Source: Verrucomicrobiota bacterium (GTDB lineage: Bacteria; Verrucomicrobiota; Verrucomicrobiia; Verrucomicrobiales; DEV007). Taken from it: a DNA stretch of 64,000 nt. The position numbers and the translations under genes are program-made. The notes below the pieces were generated by a model. That model worked only from the letters and a program-made list of their open reading frames with translations. It searched no databases and was not told the origin of the DNA. Numbering within the stretch: the first letter of the stretch is position 1; the number at the start of each line of letters is the position of its first letter. Location: NCBI GenBank assembly GCA_020630975.1, contig JAHDID010000008.1:82823-146822 (forward strand). Reading direction: 5' to 3'. Shown here piece by piece: positions 17,446 through 24,974 of the stretch.

Positions 17446-17607
17446 CTAGGCAACTGCGCCATTCCGGCGCGGAGCGTCCAAGGAGGGGCACACGTCTCGT
17501 CGCCCGGCAGGCTGAGCCTACTTCCCGCTGGCAGCGGCTCGGTGCTTATGCAGCCCGGCGGTTGAAAACGCGCCGCTCCCAGCCGGGAGGCTCTGCGATC
17601 TTCCTAG
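17446..17607. other. GC-rich intergenic segment with several hairpins
   Basis: A 160-bp gap far richer in G+C than other gaps in this window. It contains several short perfect inverted repeats: GCGCC/GGCGC (17456-17470), GGCT/AGCC (17510-17518), CCGCTG/CAGCGG (17525-17537) and CTCCC/GGGAG (17576-17589). It lies between the GT4 gene (stop at 17608) and the HEAT-like gene (start at 17418), both on the minus strand. It could be a structured RNA leader, a terminator region for the GT4 gene or an interspersed repeat. No known RNA family is recognised. Confidence 0.4.
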
Positions 17608-18822
17608 CTACTTCGCGTCTACCAGACTCTGATAGAGCTCAGTGGTCTCTTTGGCGATGGCGGTCCAGCTGAAATGCTCGATCACCCGCTCGCGCCCAGC
17701 CTTGCCCATCGCGGCACAGCGCTCAGGATCGGCGATCAGGCTATTGATGGCGGTGGCTAGATCTTTGGCAAAGGTCTCGGGCTCTGTCGCCTCGAATGGT
17801 GACTCATCCTGCTGCTCGAGGGGCACATGCAAACCATGCTCGCCGTCGACGATGATCTCTTTCATCCCGCCCACATAGGAGGCGACGACTGGCGTCTCGC
17901 AGGCGAGTGCCTCGAGATTGATGATGCCGAAAGGCTCATAGATCGATGGGCAGCAGAAAACCGAAGCGTGCGAGTAGAGCACGACCTTCTCGTAGGTGGG
18001 GATCATCTCCTCGATCCACACCACATCGCCGTCGAAATTGGCCCGAGCCGCATCCACTGCAGCGCTCATCTCAGCCGCGATCTCTGGCGTATCCGGCGCT
18101 CCGGCACAGAGCACCACCTGACAGTCTGGATCGAGGTGCTGGATGGCATTCACCAGGTGCACGATGCCTTTCTGTCGAGTGATCCGACCTACAAACAAGA
18201 CAAATGGCTTCTCGGTATCGATGCCATACTTCTGCAGGATCGCATCGTCACGAGTCGGCTGGTACTCGTCGGGATCGATACCATTGTAGACGATGTGTAC
18301 TTTCTCCTCGTCCACATCGAAAAGGCGCATGATGTCTGCCTTAGTCTCCTTGGACACGGCGATCACCGCATCGGCCCGCTCGATAGCTGTCTTTTCCAGC
18401 CACAGGGTAAAGTCGTAGCCACCACCGAGCTGCTCACGCTTCCACGGGCGCAGGGGCTCTAGGGAGTGCACGGTCAGCACCAGGGGGATGCCGTAGTTCA
18501 GCTGGGCTAGGATACCGCCAAAGTGGGCATACCACGTGTGCACGTGCACCACATCAGCATCGATTCCGGCGGTATTGAACTGCAGGCACTTATCCAAGGC
18601 TGAAAACACCGAATGCAGCGGCTGAGGAGCCTCGTAGTCGGACTTGTCCGTATCGAATCCGCGGGCACTCAGTGTCGGGCTTATCTCATCATTCTGCCCC
18701 CCAAAACAACGCACCTCCACATCGCACAGTTTGGCCAGCTCGCGGGACAGGTATTCGACGTGGATACCAGCCCCACCGTAGATATTCGGAGGGTATTCGT
18801 TGGAAAGTAGCAAAGATTTCAT
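17608..18822 (-). CDS. glgA: GT4 glycogen synthase-like glycosyltransferase
   Basis: 404 residues. Opening KSLLLSNEYPPNIYGGAGIH, then VVHVHTWYAHFGG, AVIAVSKETKAD, VYNGIDPDEY, LFVGRITRQKG and the C-terminal nucleotide-sugar motif SIYEPFGIINLEALACETPV (E-x7-E). This matches the GT4 glycogen synthase branch known from Actinobacteria and others (ADP-glucose-dependent, also able to make maltose-1-phosphate), not the GT5 GlgA of E. coli. It would extend an alpha-1,4-glucan or make its building unit in the cytoplasm. A GH57 branching enzyme (49604-51214) and a GH63-like glucosidase (54887-57538) in the same window support an alpha-glucan storage pathway. Exact substrate is not decided by sequence. 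Confidence 0.85.
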   Translation of the reverse strand: MKSLLLSNEYPPNIYGGAGIHVEYLSRELAKLCDVEVRCFGGQNDEISPTLSARGFDTDKSDYEAPQPLHSVFSALDKCLQFNTAGIDADVVHVHTWYAHFGGILAQLNYGIPLVLTVHSLEPLRPWKREQLGGGYDFTLWLEKTAIERADAVIAVSKETKADIMRLFDVDEEKVHIVYNGIDPDEYQPTRDDAILQKYGIDTEKPFVLFVGRITRQKGIVHLVNAIQHLDPDCQVVLCAGAPDTPEIAAEMSAAVDAARANFDGDVVWIEEMIPTYEKVVLYSHASVFCCPSIYEPFGIINLEALACETPVVASYVGGMKEIIVDGEHGLHVPLEQQDESPFEATEPETFAKDLATAINSLIADPERCAAMGKAGRERVIEHFSWTAIAKETTELYQSLVDAK

Positions 18823-18901
18823 GGCGCGGTTTTTTTACGGTTAGGGACGGTGTAGCCACAGAGCTTTCTGTCAAGCTTCCGCCATTCCTGAAACACCCTA
18901 A

Positions 18902-18939
18902 ATTTCCCACTTTGATTATTTCCCACCGAGAGCTATAGT
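18902..18939 (+). promoter_or_regulatory. Promoter of the toxin-antitoxin operon with two direct repeats
   Basis: TTGATT (18912-18917), 16-bp spacer, TATAGT (18934-18939) fits a sigma-70 promoter. The -10 box ends 5 bp before the antitoxin ATG (18945), so transcription would begin at or within the start codon: a leaderless mRNA. Two exact copies of ATTTCCCAC (18902-18910 and 18918-18926, 16 bp apart) flank and overlap the -35 element and could be the antitoxin's own operator. Confidence 0.55.
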
Positions 18940-18944
18940 AAAAA

Positions 18945-19214
18945 ATGGGAAAGCCAATTCAGCTTCGGCCAGACTCCAAAGGTAGAATCACTCTGGGCAA
19001 ATTGGCCGATGGTGTCAGTAGTTTCCGAGCTCATCTCACCGATAATGGAAACATCGTCTTAGAGCCGTATGCCGAGATACCTGCACGGGAGAAATGGCTC
19101 TTTGATAATCCTGCTGCCCTAGAGTCCGTTCAAAAAGGCATCGAAGAAGCAGGAAAAGACGAAGCGATCTCTAGAGGTAGCTTTGCTGAATATGCCGAGG
19201 CAGAAATAGACTGA
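18945..19214 (+). CDS. AbrB-like antitoxin of a type II toxin-antitoxin pair
   Basis: 89 residues. The N-terminal half (GKPIQLRPDSKGRITLGKLA) looks like an AbrB/SpoVT swapped-hairpin DNA-binding domain; the C-terminal half is acidic (ESVQKGIEEAGKDEAISRGS, FAEYAEAEID) and would wrap the toxin. It ends 5 bp before the RelE-like gene. As antitoxin it would neutralise the toxin and repress the operon at the direct repeats upstream. Leaderless start inferred from the promoter position. Family by pattern, pairing by context. Confidence 0.82.
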   Translation: MGKPIQLRPDSKGRITLGKLADGVSSFRAHLTDNGNIVLEPYAEIPAREKWLFDNPAALESVQKGIEEAGKDEAISRGSFAEYAEAEID

Positions 19215-19219
19215 TAGCC

Positions 19220-19516
19220 ATGGCATTTCGTCTAAAATTCACACACGAGGCGGACCGCAATCTCAAAAAACTCGAAACCGACAAAGGCCTCACCAAACGC
19301 CTGAAGGCAGTCAGGAAGGCGCTCGCCTATCTGGAGAACAATCCTAGGCATCCAGGACTCAACACCCACAAATTCAGCTCTCTAACGGGACCGAACGGTG
19401 AAGAAATTTTCGAAGCCTATGCCGAAAATAAAACACCTGCAGCCTACCGGATCTTTTGGTTCTACGGCCCTGATCAACAAGAGATCACTATCATCGCGAT
19501 CACTCCGCATCCGTAG
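19220..19516 (+). CDS. RelE/ParE-family toxin
   Basis: 98 residues, the usual RelE size. Opening AFRLKFTHEADRNLKKLETD, then LKAVRKALAYLENNPRHPGL and the C-terminal strands YAENKTPAAYRIFWFYGPDQ and ITIIAITPHP. These are the alpha-alpha-beta4 pattern of RelE-fold mRNA interferases and gyrase poisons; the conserved Arg of AYRIFWFY is kept. It follows the antitoxin by 5 bp. The last 17 bp overlap, tail to tail, with the end of avtA on the other strand. Whether it cleaves mRNA or targets gyrase cannot be told. Confidence 0.85.
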   Translation: MAFRLKFTHEADRNLKKLETDKGLTKRLKAVRKALAYLENNPRHPGLNTHKFSSLTGPNGEEIFEAYAENKTPAAYRIFWFYGPDQQEITIIAITPHP

Positions 19517-20780
19517 GCAGCACTGCCTCGGCATACGCTCTAGCCACCTCTTCGGCGATGATCTGGATGCCTGTCTGGACCGCATCCGACTCCATCGTGT
19601 AGGTCACTCGTATACACTCTTGTGTGTGCTGCCAGTCCTCATCCAAGCCGAAGAAGAAGTAACTGCCGGAGATGATCAGCACGCCGCGCGCCTTGAGCCG
19701 TTCATACAGTTCACTGGATGGGATCGGCAGCCCCTCGAAGTGCATCCAGAGGAATAGCGCCCCCTCGCTGAGATGGACGCGGTAGGGCAGACGATCATCG
19801 AAATACTGCGCCACCCAGGCCTGCGCCTGTCGGCTTTTCTCGATGTAAAATGGCCGCACCACTTCATCCGAGAGCCGCAGTATCTCGCCACTCTCGACTA
19901 GCGGCAGCATCATCGTCTGGCCGACATTACCATTGGCCAGCCCGGCTATCGCCGTCATCCGTCCGATGGCCGTAGCCAGCTCCTCGCTGCAGATCACCAT
20001 GCCTGTACGAACACCAGGCAGACCGATCTTGGATAGACTCAGCGTCAGGATGATGTGCTCTGCCCATATCGGATTGGCATCGGCGAAGAAAATATTCGGG
20101 AAAGGCGCCCCGTAGGCATTGTCGATCAGCAGCGGGATATCGTGCTCGGCAGCGATATCGGCTAGGCGCTGCACCTCCGCATCGGTCAGCACATTGCCAC
20201 TGGGATTGGTCGGACGCGACACACAGATGGCAGCGATATCATCGGTGACCTCCAGCGCATCAAAGTCGACGCGGTATTTGAACTGGTGATCCCCGATAGG
20301 CTCGACGATCGGCTTCACCGCGCGAAAGATATCCGCACCGACACTTTGGTTGGCATAGCCGATGTACTCAGGCACCAGCGGTAGCAGGATCTTTTTGCGG
20401 GTGCCATCGGCGAACTCCCCTGCCAGCGCATTGAAGAGATAGAAAAAAGCCGTCTGCCCACCATTGGTGATGGCGATATTCCGCTCAGTGATATCCCAGC
20501 CAAAGGTCTCGCGTAGCAGACCTGCGAGCGCTTTGAGGAAATGCGGATTCCCCTGCGGCGGATCATAGTTCTGCAGCAGCCGATCGACACCACCACTCTC
20601 CTCGAGCAGATCTGCCAGACGCGCCTCCCAGATAGCCGTCAGCTCAGGGATCTTGGCCGGCTGGCCGCCACCGAGCATCTTGATATCGCCCCCGCCAGCC
20701 AGAGCATGGCCGAGGTCGTCCATGAGCTCACCGATGCCAGATGGCCCCGCCAGACGCTCGCCGAAGATAGAGAACTGCAT
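19500..20780 (-). CDS. avtA: Valine-pyruvate aminotransferase
   Basis: 426 residues from ATG 20780. The N-terminus QFSIFGERLAGPSGIGELMD followed by GGGDIKMLGGGQPAKIPEL is the hallmark of AvtA (transaminase C), which moves the amino group between valine and pyruvate/alanine. PLP-fold motifs: NYDPPQGNPHFLKALAGLLR, TNGGQTAFFYLFNAL, SRPTNPSGNVL (Asn contacting PLP), IDNAYGAPFP (Asp220), and the PLP lysine K251 in LTLSLSKIGLPGVRTG. An in-frame upstream extension to 20870 lacks family similarity and was not used. It converges with the toxin gene. Cytoplasmic, branched-chain/alanine metabolism. Confidence 0.92.
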   Translation of the reverse strand: MQFSIFGERLAGPSGIGELMDDLGHALAGGGDIKMLGGGQPAKIPELTAIWEARLADLLEESGGVDRLLQNYDPPQGNPHFLKALAGLLRETFGWDITERNIAITNGGQTAFFYLFNALAGEFADGTRKKILLPLVPEYIGYANQSVGADIFRAVKPIVEPIGDHQFKYRVDFDALEVTDDIAAICVSRPTNPSGNVLTDAEVQRLADIAAEHDIPLLIDNAYGAPFPNIFFADANPIWAEHIILTLSLSKIGLPGVRTGMVICSEELATAIGRMTAIAGLANGNVGQTMMLPLVESGEILRLSDEVVRPFYIEKSRQAQAWVAQYFDDRLPYRVHLSEGALFLWMHFEGLPIPSSELYERLKARGVLIISGSYFFFGLDEDWQHTQECIRVTYTMESDAVQTGIQIIAEEVARAYAEAVLPTDAE

Positions 20781-20898
20781 GGCGGGAGTGTAGCATGGAT
20801 CTGCATTCCGAATAGGGAAGGTGTGGGGTACTATGGGATAGGTCCTATGAGATATACCGCCGACTTGCATACCGGCATGTTCTATAACAAGCTATTTA

Positions 20899-21141
20899 AT
20901 GAGAACGGTCATAGAATTGCCAGACTCGTTGATGCGGCGAGTCAAAGAACGATTGAATCAAGAGAATATAACATTCAGAGCAATGGTGATTTCAGCTTTG
21001 GAAAACGCTCTAAATGAAGAACAAAAACCTTTCACTCTTCGAGATGCCGCTGCAGGTGAGCCAAACAAGCAGAAAATTTCTGAGGGAGAGATCAATGCCG
21101 AAATTCAACAGTTCAATGATTTCAAATTACAGTCCTTGTAG
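20899..21141 (+). CDS. VapB-like antitoxin (ribbon-helix-helix), no toxin partner seen
   Basis: 80 residues: MRTVIELPDSLMRRVKERLN then ENITFRAMVISALENALNEE is a ribbon-helix-helix DNA-binding domain of the VapB/CopG kind. The second half is polar and acidic (TLRDAAAGEPNKQKISEGEI). In VapBC loci a PIN-domain toxin normally follows directly; here the next 15 bp lead to an opposite-strand gene, so the partner is missing. It may be a decayed locus, a solitary regulator or an anti-toxin against an external toxin. Region is AT-richer than avtA. Confidence 0.7.
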   Translation: MRTVIELPDSLMRRVKERLNQENITFRAMVISALENALNEEQKPFTLRDAAAGEPNKQKISEGEINAEIQQFNDFKLQSL

Positions 21142-21156
21142 TATTAACAGGATACC

Positions 21157-21366
21157 TCAGAGAACTTCTCGAACTACGATTACTGAACAATGATAGCAGG
21201 CCAAACTTTCCTCATCTTGCTTGTAGAAATCATGATCCCCTCCTTTTAGCTCGCAGTCTTTTCCTTTCCTCGCCACACCTAAATTGAGCAGCCAGAAAGG
21301 TAGACACTGCCGAATTCTGGTTCGATATCGATACGGATACTTCATTTTCTGAAGTTCAGGCCACAC
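21157..21366 (-). CDS. Possible small zinc-ribbon-like protein
   Basis: Up to 69 residues from a GTG at 21366 (2 bp after the sulfatase stop) or 61 from ATG 21342. The second half reads GKDCELKGGDHDFYKQDEES followed by LACYHCSVIV: Cys/His spacing suggests a small metal-binding ribbon (C...H...CYHC). The composition is not that of a random frame, no gene overlaps it, and it is on the strand of, and directly behind, the sulfatase. No family is recognised and the start is uncertain, so it may not be translated. Confidence 0.4.
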   Translation of the reverse strand: MWPELQKMKYPYRYRTRIRQCLPFWLLNLGVARKGKDCELKGGDHDFYKQDEESLACYHCSVIVVREVL

Positions 21367-21367
21367 C

Positions 21368-22873
21368 CTAAATCTCCGGCACCGGATCGTTCGGGCCGAC
21401 GTCTTTGCCTTCCCAGTTCACCGTATCTGTCCCATCGTAGAGCAGGATGCGGCTAGCACTGCCTGGCACGGGCTTTTTGTTCACTTTCGGGATGTATTTC
21501 CGATGCTCGGCGATGATGTCGGCGTATTTTTCGTCACCAGCTAGATTAGTCCACTCGTTGGGATCGTTAACCATGTCGTAGAGTTCCTGAGAGCCATCAG
21601 CGTAGGTGATGTAGCGCCACTTCTCAGAGCGGATGCCGTGGTTATCATGATTGTGAGTGGTGATGGCTGGCTGCTCACGAGTGGTCGCGGCATCCTGCAG
21701 CTGTGGGCGCAGAGACAGGCCCTCTAGCCCCTCTCTCTCGCCACCCTGACCACAGAGATCGACCAGAGTCGGGTAGATATCGAGCAGCTCGGCCGGCTGA
21801 CCACAGATCTGACCACTCTGCACTCCTGGCCCGGCGAAGATCAGCGGCACACGGGTGCCATCATCCCAGAGCGTGTTCTTACCCGTTATGGCTTTCTCGC
21901 CGATGTGCCAGCCATGGTCCGACCACAGCACGATCACCGTATTGTCGCCGTAGCCATTGCGATCGAGCGCGGCCATCACCTTGCCCACCTGATCGTCGAC
22001 AAAGGTGGTGCAGGCCAGATAGGAGCGAGTCAGATTTTTCCACTCGTTGGCATCTTCGAGAAATTTCAGACGCGGCTCGGGCAGCGTCCAGTGCAGATAC
22101 CAGGAGAAACGCGGAGTGTCATCGCGATCATTGCGCTGGATCAGCGGTAGGATCACCTCCTCCTCGGGAAACATATCCATCCACTTCTGGGTGGCGTAGC
22201 AGGGCACGTGCGGCAGGAAGAAGCCACAGGCCATGAAGAATGGTCCCTCCGGCTTGGCATCGAGCTGCTCGACAGCCCACTCGGCGATCTGATAATCGCC
22301 CTTGTCCTCATCTTTGTGATCGAAGATCCCCCAATCGACCAGCTTGTGTGGCTGCGGTGTATCGACCAGCTTCTTGGGTGGGAAAGGCTTGCCCGATGCC
22401 CCTGGGCCATAGATGTCGAATTCCTTATGCGGCTTGAACTTTAGAGCGGCCAGCTGCTTCGGACCCATCTTCTGCCCATAGCGCCCGTGGGATATTTTAC
22501 CTGTCGAGTAGGTCGTGTAGCCCTGGCGCATGAAGTACTGCGGCATGGTCTCCAGATCATTTAGCTCCGGCACCGCGCGGAAGTAGGGCGCTAGCCCATA
22601 CACCCCAGTCGTGCTAGGTCGGCGCCCCGTCAGCACACTAGTCCGCGAGGGATTGCACAGCGGCGACTGGCAGTGCGCATTGGTAAATGCCGTGCCCCGA
22701 GCCGCCAGCGCATCGATATGCGGCGTCTTCGCCTGTGGGTGGCCGCCCATGTAGCCAATCCAGTCATTCTGATCATCGATCGCGATCATCAGTACATTGG
22801 GTTTGTCAGCGGCGTGCAGGGCGGTCACCGCACCACACACGAGCAGGAAAGAGAGAAATCGACGAATGAACAT
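21368..22873 (-). CDS. Iduronate-2-sulfatase-like / choline-sulfatase-like S1 sulfatase
   Basis: 501 residues. Signal peptide FIRRFLSFLLVCGAVTALHA. The opening NVLMIAIDDQNDWIGYMGGH (Asp33-Asp34) and the active site C73-N-P-S-R in SPLCNPSRTSVLTGRRPST are those of the iduronate-2-sulfatase branch (DDQNDW instead of DDxGxxD). Other motifs: GKISHGRYGQKMGPK, GFFLPHVPCYATQKW, LWSDHGWHIGEKAITGKNTL, WDDGTRVPLIF. It probably cleaves 2-O-sulfate from uronic-acid containing glycans (heparin/ulvan/dermatan type), inferred from family. Single gene, start well supported by the signal peptide. Confidence 0.92.
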   Translation of the reverse strand: MFIRRFLSFLLVCGAVTALHAADKPNVLMIAIDDQNDWIGYMGGHPQAKTPHIDALAARGTAFTNAHCQSPLCNPSRTSVLTGRRPSTTGVYGLAPYFRAVPELNDLETMPQYFMRQGYTTYSTGKISHGRYGQKMGPKQLAALKFKPHKEFDIYGPGASGKPFPPKKLVDTPQPHKLVDWGIFDHKDEDKGDYQIAEWAVEQLDAKPEGPFFMACGFFLPHVPCYATQKWMDMFPEEEVILPLIQRNDRDDTPRFSWYLHWTLPEPRLKFLEDANEWKNLTRSYLACTTFVDDQVGKVMAALDRNGYGDNTVIVLWSDHGWHIGEKAITGKNTLWDDGTRVPLIFAGPGVQSGQICGQPAELLDIYPTLVDLCGQGGEREGLEGLSLRPQLQDAATTREQPAITTHNHDNHGIRSEKWRYITYADGSQELYDMVNDPNEWTNLAGDEKYADIIAEHRKYIPKVNKKPVPGSASRILLYDGTDTVNWEGKDVGPNDPVPEI

Positions 22874-22946
22874 GGTAAGAGAGTATGAGAAAAAGCTCTC
22901 CCACCCAAGTGACTGATCGCGCTAGGCAGATGTTAGCAGAAGCCGA

Positions 22947-23225
22947 CTATCCCAGCATCTCCGCATTCTTCCGCTCGTAGAAAGAACGCTCCTCTGGCGT
23001 GCAGTCGCGGCAGGCTAGCACACGGTACTGCTTGCCATCGGTCCAGAAAACCGAGAAGAGGCAGCGATTTTCCACTGTCCTACCGATGGAGAAGTAGCGA
23101 TTCTCGACATCGTCGTCGAACTCCGGCAGCAGCCGGATCGAAAAAGGATCCTCGAATGACTCAGCTACCTCATGGGGAGGTGTCTGCTTCAGGTCGAAAG
23201 GGCAGTCGATCCAGTCAAATTCCAT
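22947..23225 (-). CDS. BrnT-like toxin family protein, partner not seen
   Basis: 92 residues: MEFDWIDCPFDLKQTPPHEV, AESFEDPFSIRLLPEF, RYFSIGRTVENRCLFSVFW, YRVLACRDCTPEERSFYERK. The order EFDW - (H)x-V-x-F-E-x-x-x-x-x-x-F-x-D-P - R-x-x-x-I-G-R-T - R-V-x-x-x-R-x-x-T-x-x-E-R-x-x-Y-E is that of BrnT ribonuclease toxins. The usual BrnA antitoxin gene downstream is absent: only about 70 bp separate it from the sulfatase start region. The classical K-H-G core is altered (PHE), so activity may be lost. Family call by pattern. Confidence 0.65.
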   Translation of the reverse strand: MEFDWIDCPFDLKQTPPHEVAESFEDPFSIRLLPEFDDDVENRYFSIGRTVENRCLFSVFWTDGKQYRVLACRDCTPEERSFYERKNAEMLG

Positions 23226-23328
23226 CGTGCAGGGATGGTACCGGAGACGAGCCCCGAAATCAATGCTTGGTTTATTTTTAAAATTATTTAAGAAAAATTA
23301 ATATTTTAGATTACTTTAGGAATCGAAC

Positions 23329-23853
23329 ATGAGAATTCATTCGATTGCCTCCCTTTCTCTCGGACTTTTGCTTTTGGCGCTACTGCCTGCCTGCAAGACG
23401 ACCACCACCAAAACCTCGGCGACGAGCTTTCGCTCAGGCGGACAGCCGGCGCAGATCGAGTCGGTGGAGATCGAGACGACCTACTTCTATGGAAAGCCAG
23501 ATGTGACCGCCATCGTCAAAGGGCGCCTCACCTCCAATGCCGCCCAACTCGCCGAGGTCGAGCAATACCGGCCCGACCCAGCCACCATCGAGGTGCGCAT
23601 CCCAGAGGTGACGCCAGTCGGTGCTGTCGCTAGCAATCGCATCGCCCTGCCACCCTTTCAGACCCGCGTCGTCCTCGAGACCACTGGTCTCATACCGGGC
23701 CAAAACTACCGCGTGCTGATCAATGGCTACGTCTCCATCTTTGAGATGCCTGAGGAGAAGGTCATCCAGCCCAAGCCAGCCATCCAAGCCACGCTGGCAC
23801 CGCCAGAGCCCGTCATCGAGATGAACGATGCGCGCAGCCTCTATCCCCAGTAG
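23329..23853 (+). CDS. Lipoprotein, unknown function
   Basis: 174 residues. Lipoprotein signal: hydrophobic stretch LSLGLLLLALLPAC with the lipidated Cys at about 22, followed by a Thr/Lys-rich linker. The mature part has a beta-sandwich look (IESVEIETTYFYGKPDVTAI, RIALPPFQTRVVLETTGLIP, NYRVLINGYVSIFEMP). Sorted to the inner leaflet of the outer membrane by default rules. No known family seen. Followed by a strong hairpin terminator. Confidence 0.75.
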   Translation: MRIHSIASLSLGLLLLALLPACKTTTTKTSATSFRSGGQPAQIESVEIETTYFYGKPDVTAIVKGRLTSNAAQLAEVEQYRPDPATIEVRIPEVTPVGAVASNRIALPPFQTRVVLETTGLIPGQNYRVLINGYVSIFEMPEEKVIQPKPAIQATLAPPEPVIEMNDARSLYPQ

Positions 23854-23885
23854 TCCGGCCCAAAATCGAGCCGGCTCACATGCCA

Positions 23886-23916
23886 CGCCTGCCATCTCGC
23901 AGGCGGAATTCTTTTT
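23886..23916 (+). terminator. Rho-independent terminator after the lipoprotein gene
   Basis: CGCCTGC (23886-23892), loop of 6, GCAGGCG (23899-23905), then GAATTCTTTTT. A perfect 7-bp GC-rich stem followed by a T run 33 bp after the stop codon. Confidence 0.75.
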
Positions 23917-23984
23917 AGAAATGGGCTAGACTATCTGGCCCACAGTCTAAATACTACCATCTACCTCACACGTCGATACAGCAC

Positions 23985-24848
23985 ATGATCAGAAAGAAAC
24001 TAGCCATCGCCCTAGCCATAGGTCTACCCATAGCAGCCTACACTCAAACTGCAGTCGAGATCGCGACTGACTACGAGAACCAAAAAATCGCTGCCATCGA
24101 GAAATACATCACTGACAACAAGGATGCCGCCGATCTCGACCAGGCATTCTCCATCCTAGTAGGCGCACACATGACCATGGGCGCCATGGATAAAGTCCTA
24201 GACGTGCTCGACCAGCGCTACGAGCTAGCACCCAAGGGAGAAAAAGCTCTGCTCGGTACTCTGATCGGCGACATCAGCCGTCCTTACATCGAAATCAGCT
24301 CGCAGAATGGTGAGAAAGAGCGTGGTAAAAACTTTGTCAAAAGGCTGAAAGCCGACCTCGAGCCACACCCTGAGTCAGAGCAGATCAATGGATTCATCGA
24401 CCAGATCGCTGCCGACCTCTACGTGCCAGGCATCGGCGATACCATGGACCTCAAATTCACCGCCACCAATGGCAATGAGATCGACATCTCTGCCCTGCGC
24501 GGCAAAGTGATCCTCGTCGACTTTTGGGCCACCTGGTGTGGACCCTGCATCCAGGAGATGCCCAATGTCATCGAGGCCTACGAAAACTACCACGACAAGG
24601 GCTTCGAAGTCGTCGGCATCTCTCTCGATGATGATATCGCTGTGCTAGAAGAATTCATGTCCGACAACGGCATGCTCTGGCCGCAATATTTCGACGGCAA
24701 AAGCTGGGGCAACGAGATCGCAGGTGCCTACGGCATCAAAGGTATCCCTGCTACCTTCCTGATCGGCAAAGAAGGCAAAATCATCGCTACCAACCTACGC
24801 GGCCAAGAGCTCGAGGTAGCTGTGAAAGAAGCCCTCGGCATCGAGTAA
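23985..24848 (+). CDS. TlpA/ResA-like thioredoxin-fold protein
   Basis: 287 residues. Signal peptide RKKLAIALAIGLPIAAYTQT. An N-terminal helical part (about 25-145, TPR-like: AFSILVGAHMTMGAMDKVLD) precedes a thioredoxin domain (about 148-287) with the redox motif W-C-G-P-C at 184-188 (ILVDFWATWCGPCIQEMP), the cis-proline in GIKGIPATFLI and the insertion strand typical of AhpC/TSA-type TlpA proteins. It would act in the periplasm as a thiol-disulfide oxidoreductase, for cytochrome c maturation or protein repair. Single gene. Confidence 0.9.
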   Translation: MIRKKLAIALAIGLPIAAYTQTAVEIATDYENQKIAAIEKYITDNKDAADLDQAFSILVGAHMTMGAMDKVLDVLDQRYELAPKGEKALLGTLIGDISRPYIEISSQNGEKERGKNFVKRLKADLEPHPESEQINGFIDQIAADLYVPGIGDTMDLKFTATNGNEIDISALRGKVILVDFWATWCGPCIQEMPNVIEAYENYHDKGFEVVGISLDDDIAVLEEFMSDNGMLWPQYFDGKSWGNEIAGAYGIKGIPATFLIGKEGKIIATNLRGQELEVAVKEALGIE

Positions 24849-24929
24849 GGCAGCCAGCTTCCCAAAAAAGTGGCGGCGAGCGCCAGCGAGTGGATCGCAG
24901 AGCTCAGCCGCCGCCCCAAAACCCTGAAA

Positions 24930-24971
24930 TTCAATAGGGTACAGTCCCGACTGAATAGGGTACAATCCGCC
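24930..24971 (+). repeat. 21-bp-phased repeat array, 2 units (locus 2)
   Basis: Two consecutive 21-bp units start at 24930 and 24951; cores AATAGGGTACA at 24933 and 24954. Preceded by ...AAAT, so the 15-mer ATTCAATAGGGTACA is identical to loci 1 and 3. The array ends about 4 bp beyond the stop codon of the minus-strand gene at 24975. Spacer bases are GC-richer here than at the other loci, while the core is exact. Confidence 0.85.
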
Positions 24972-24974
24972 CCA

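Noticed and set aside
20541-21017. 158-codon plus-strand frame overlapping the start of avtA and the RHH antitoxin
   Set aside because: Both real genes have clear family motifs in other frames; this one does not resemble a protein.
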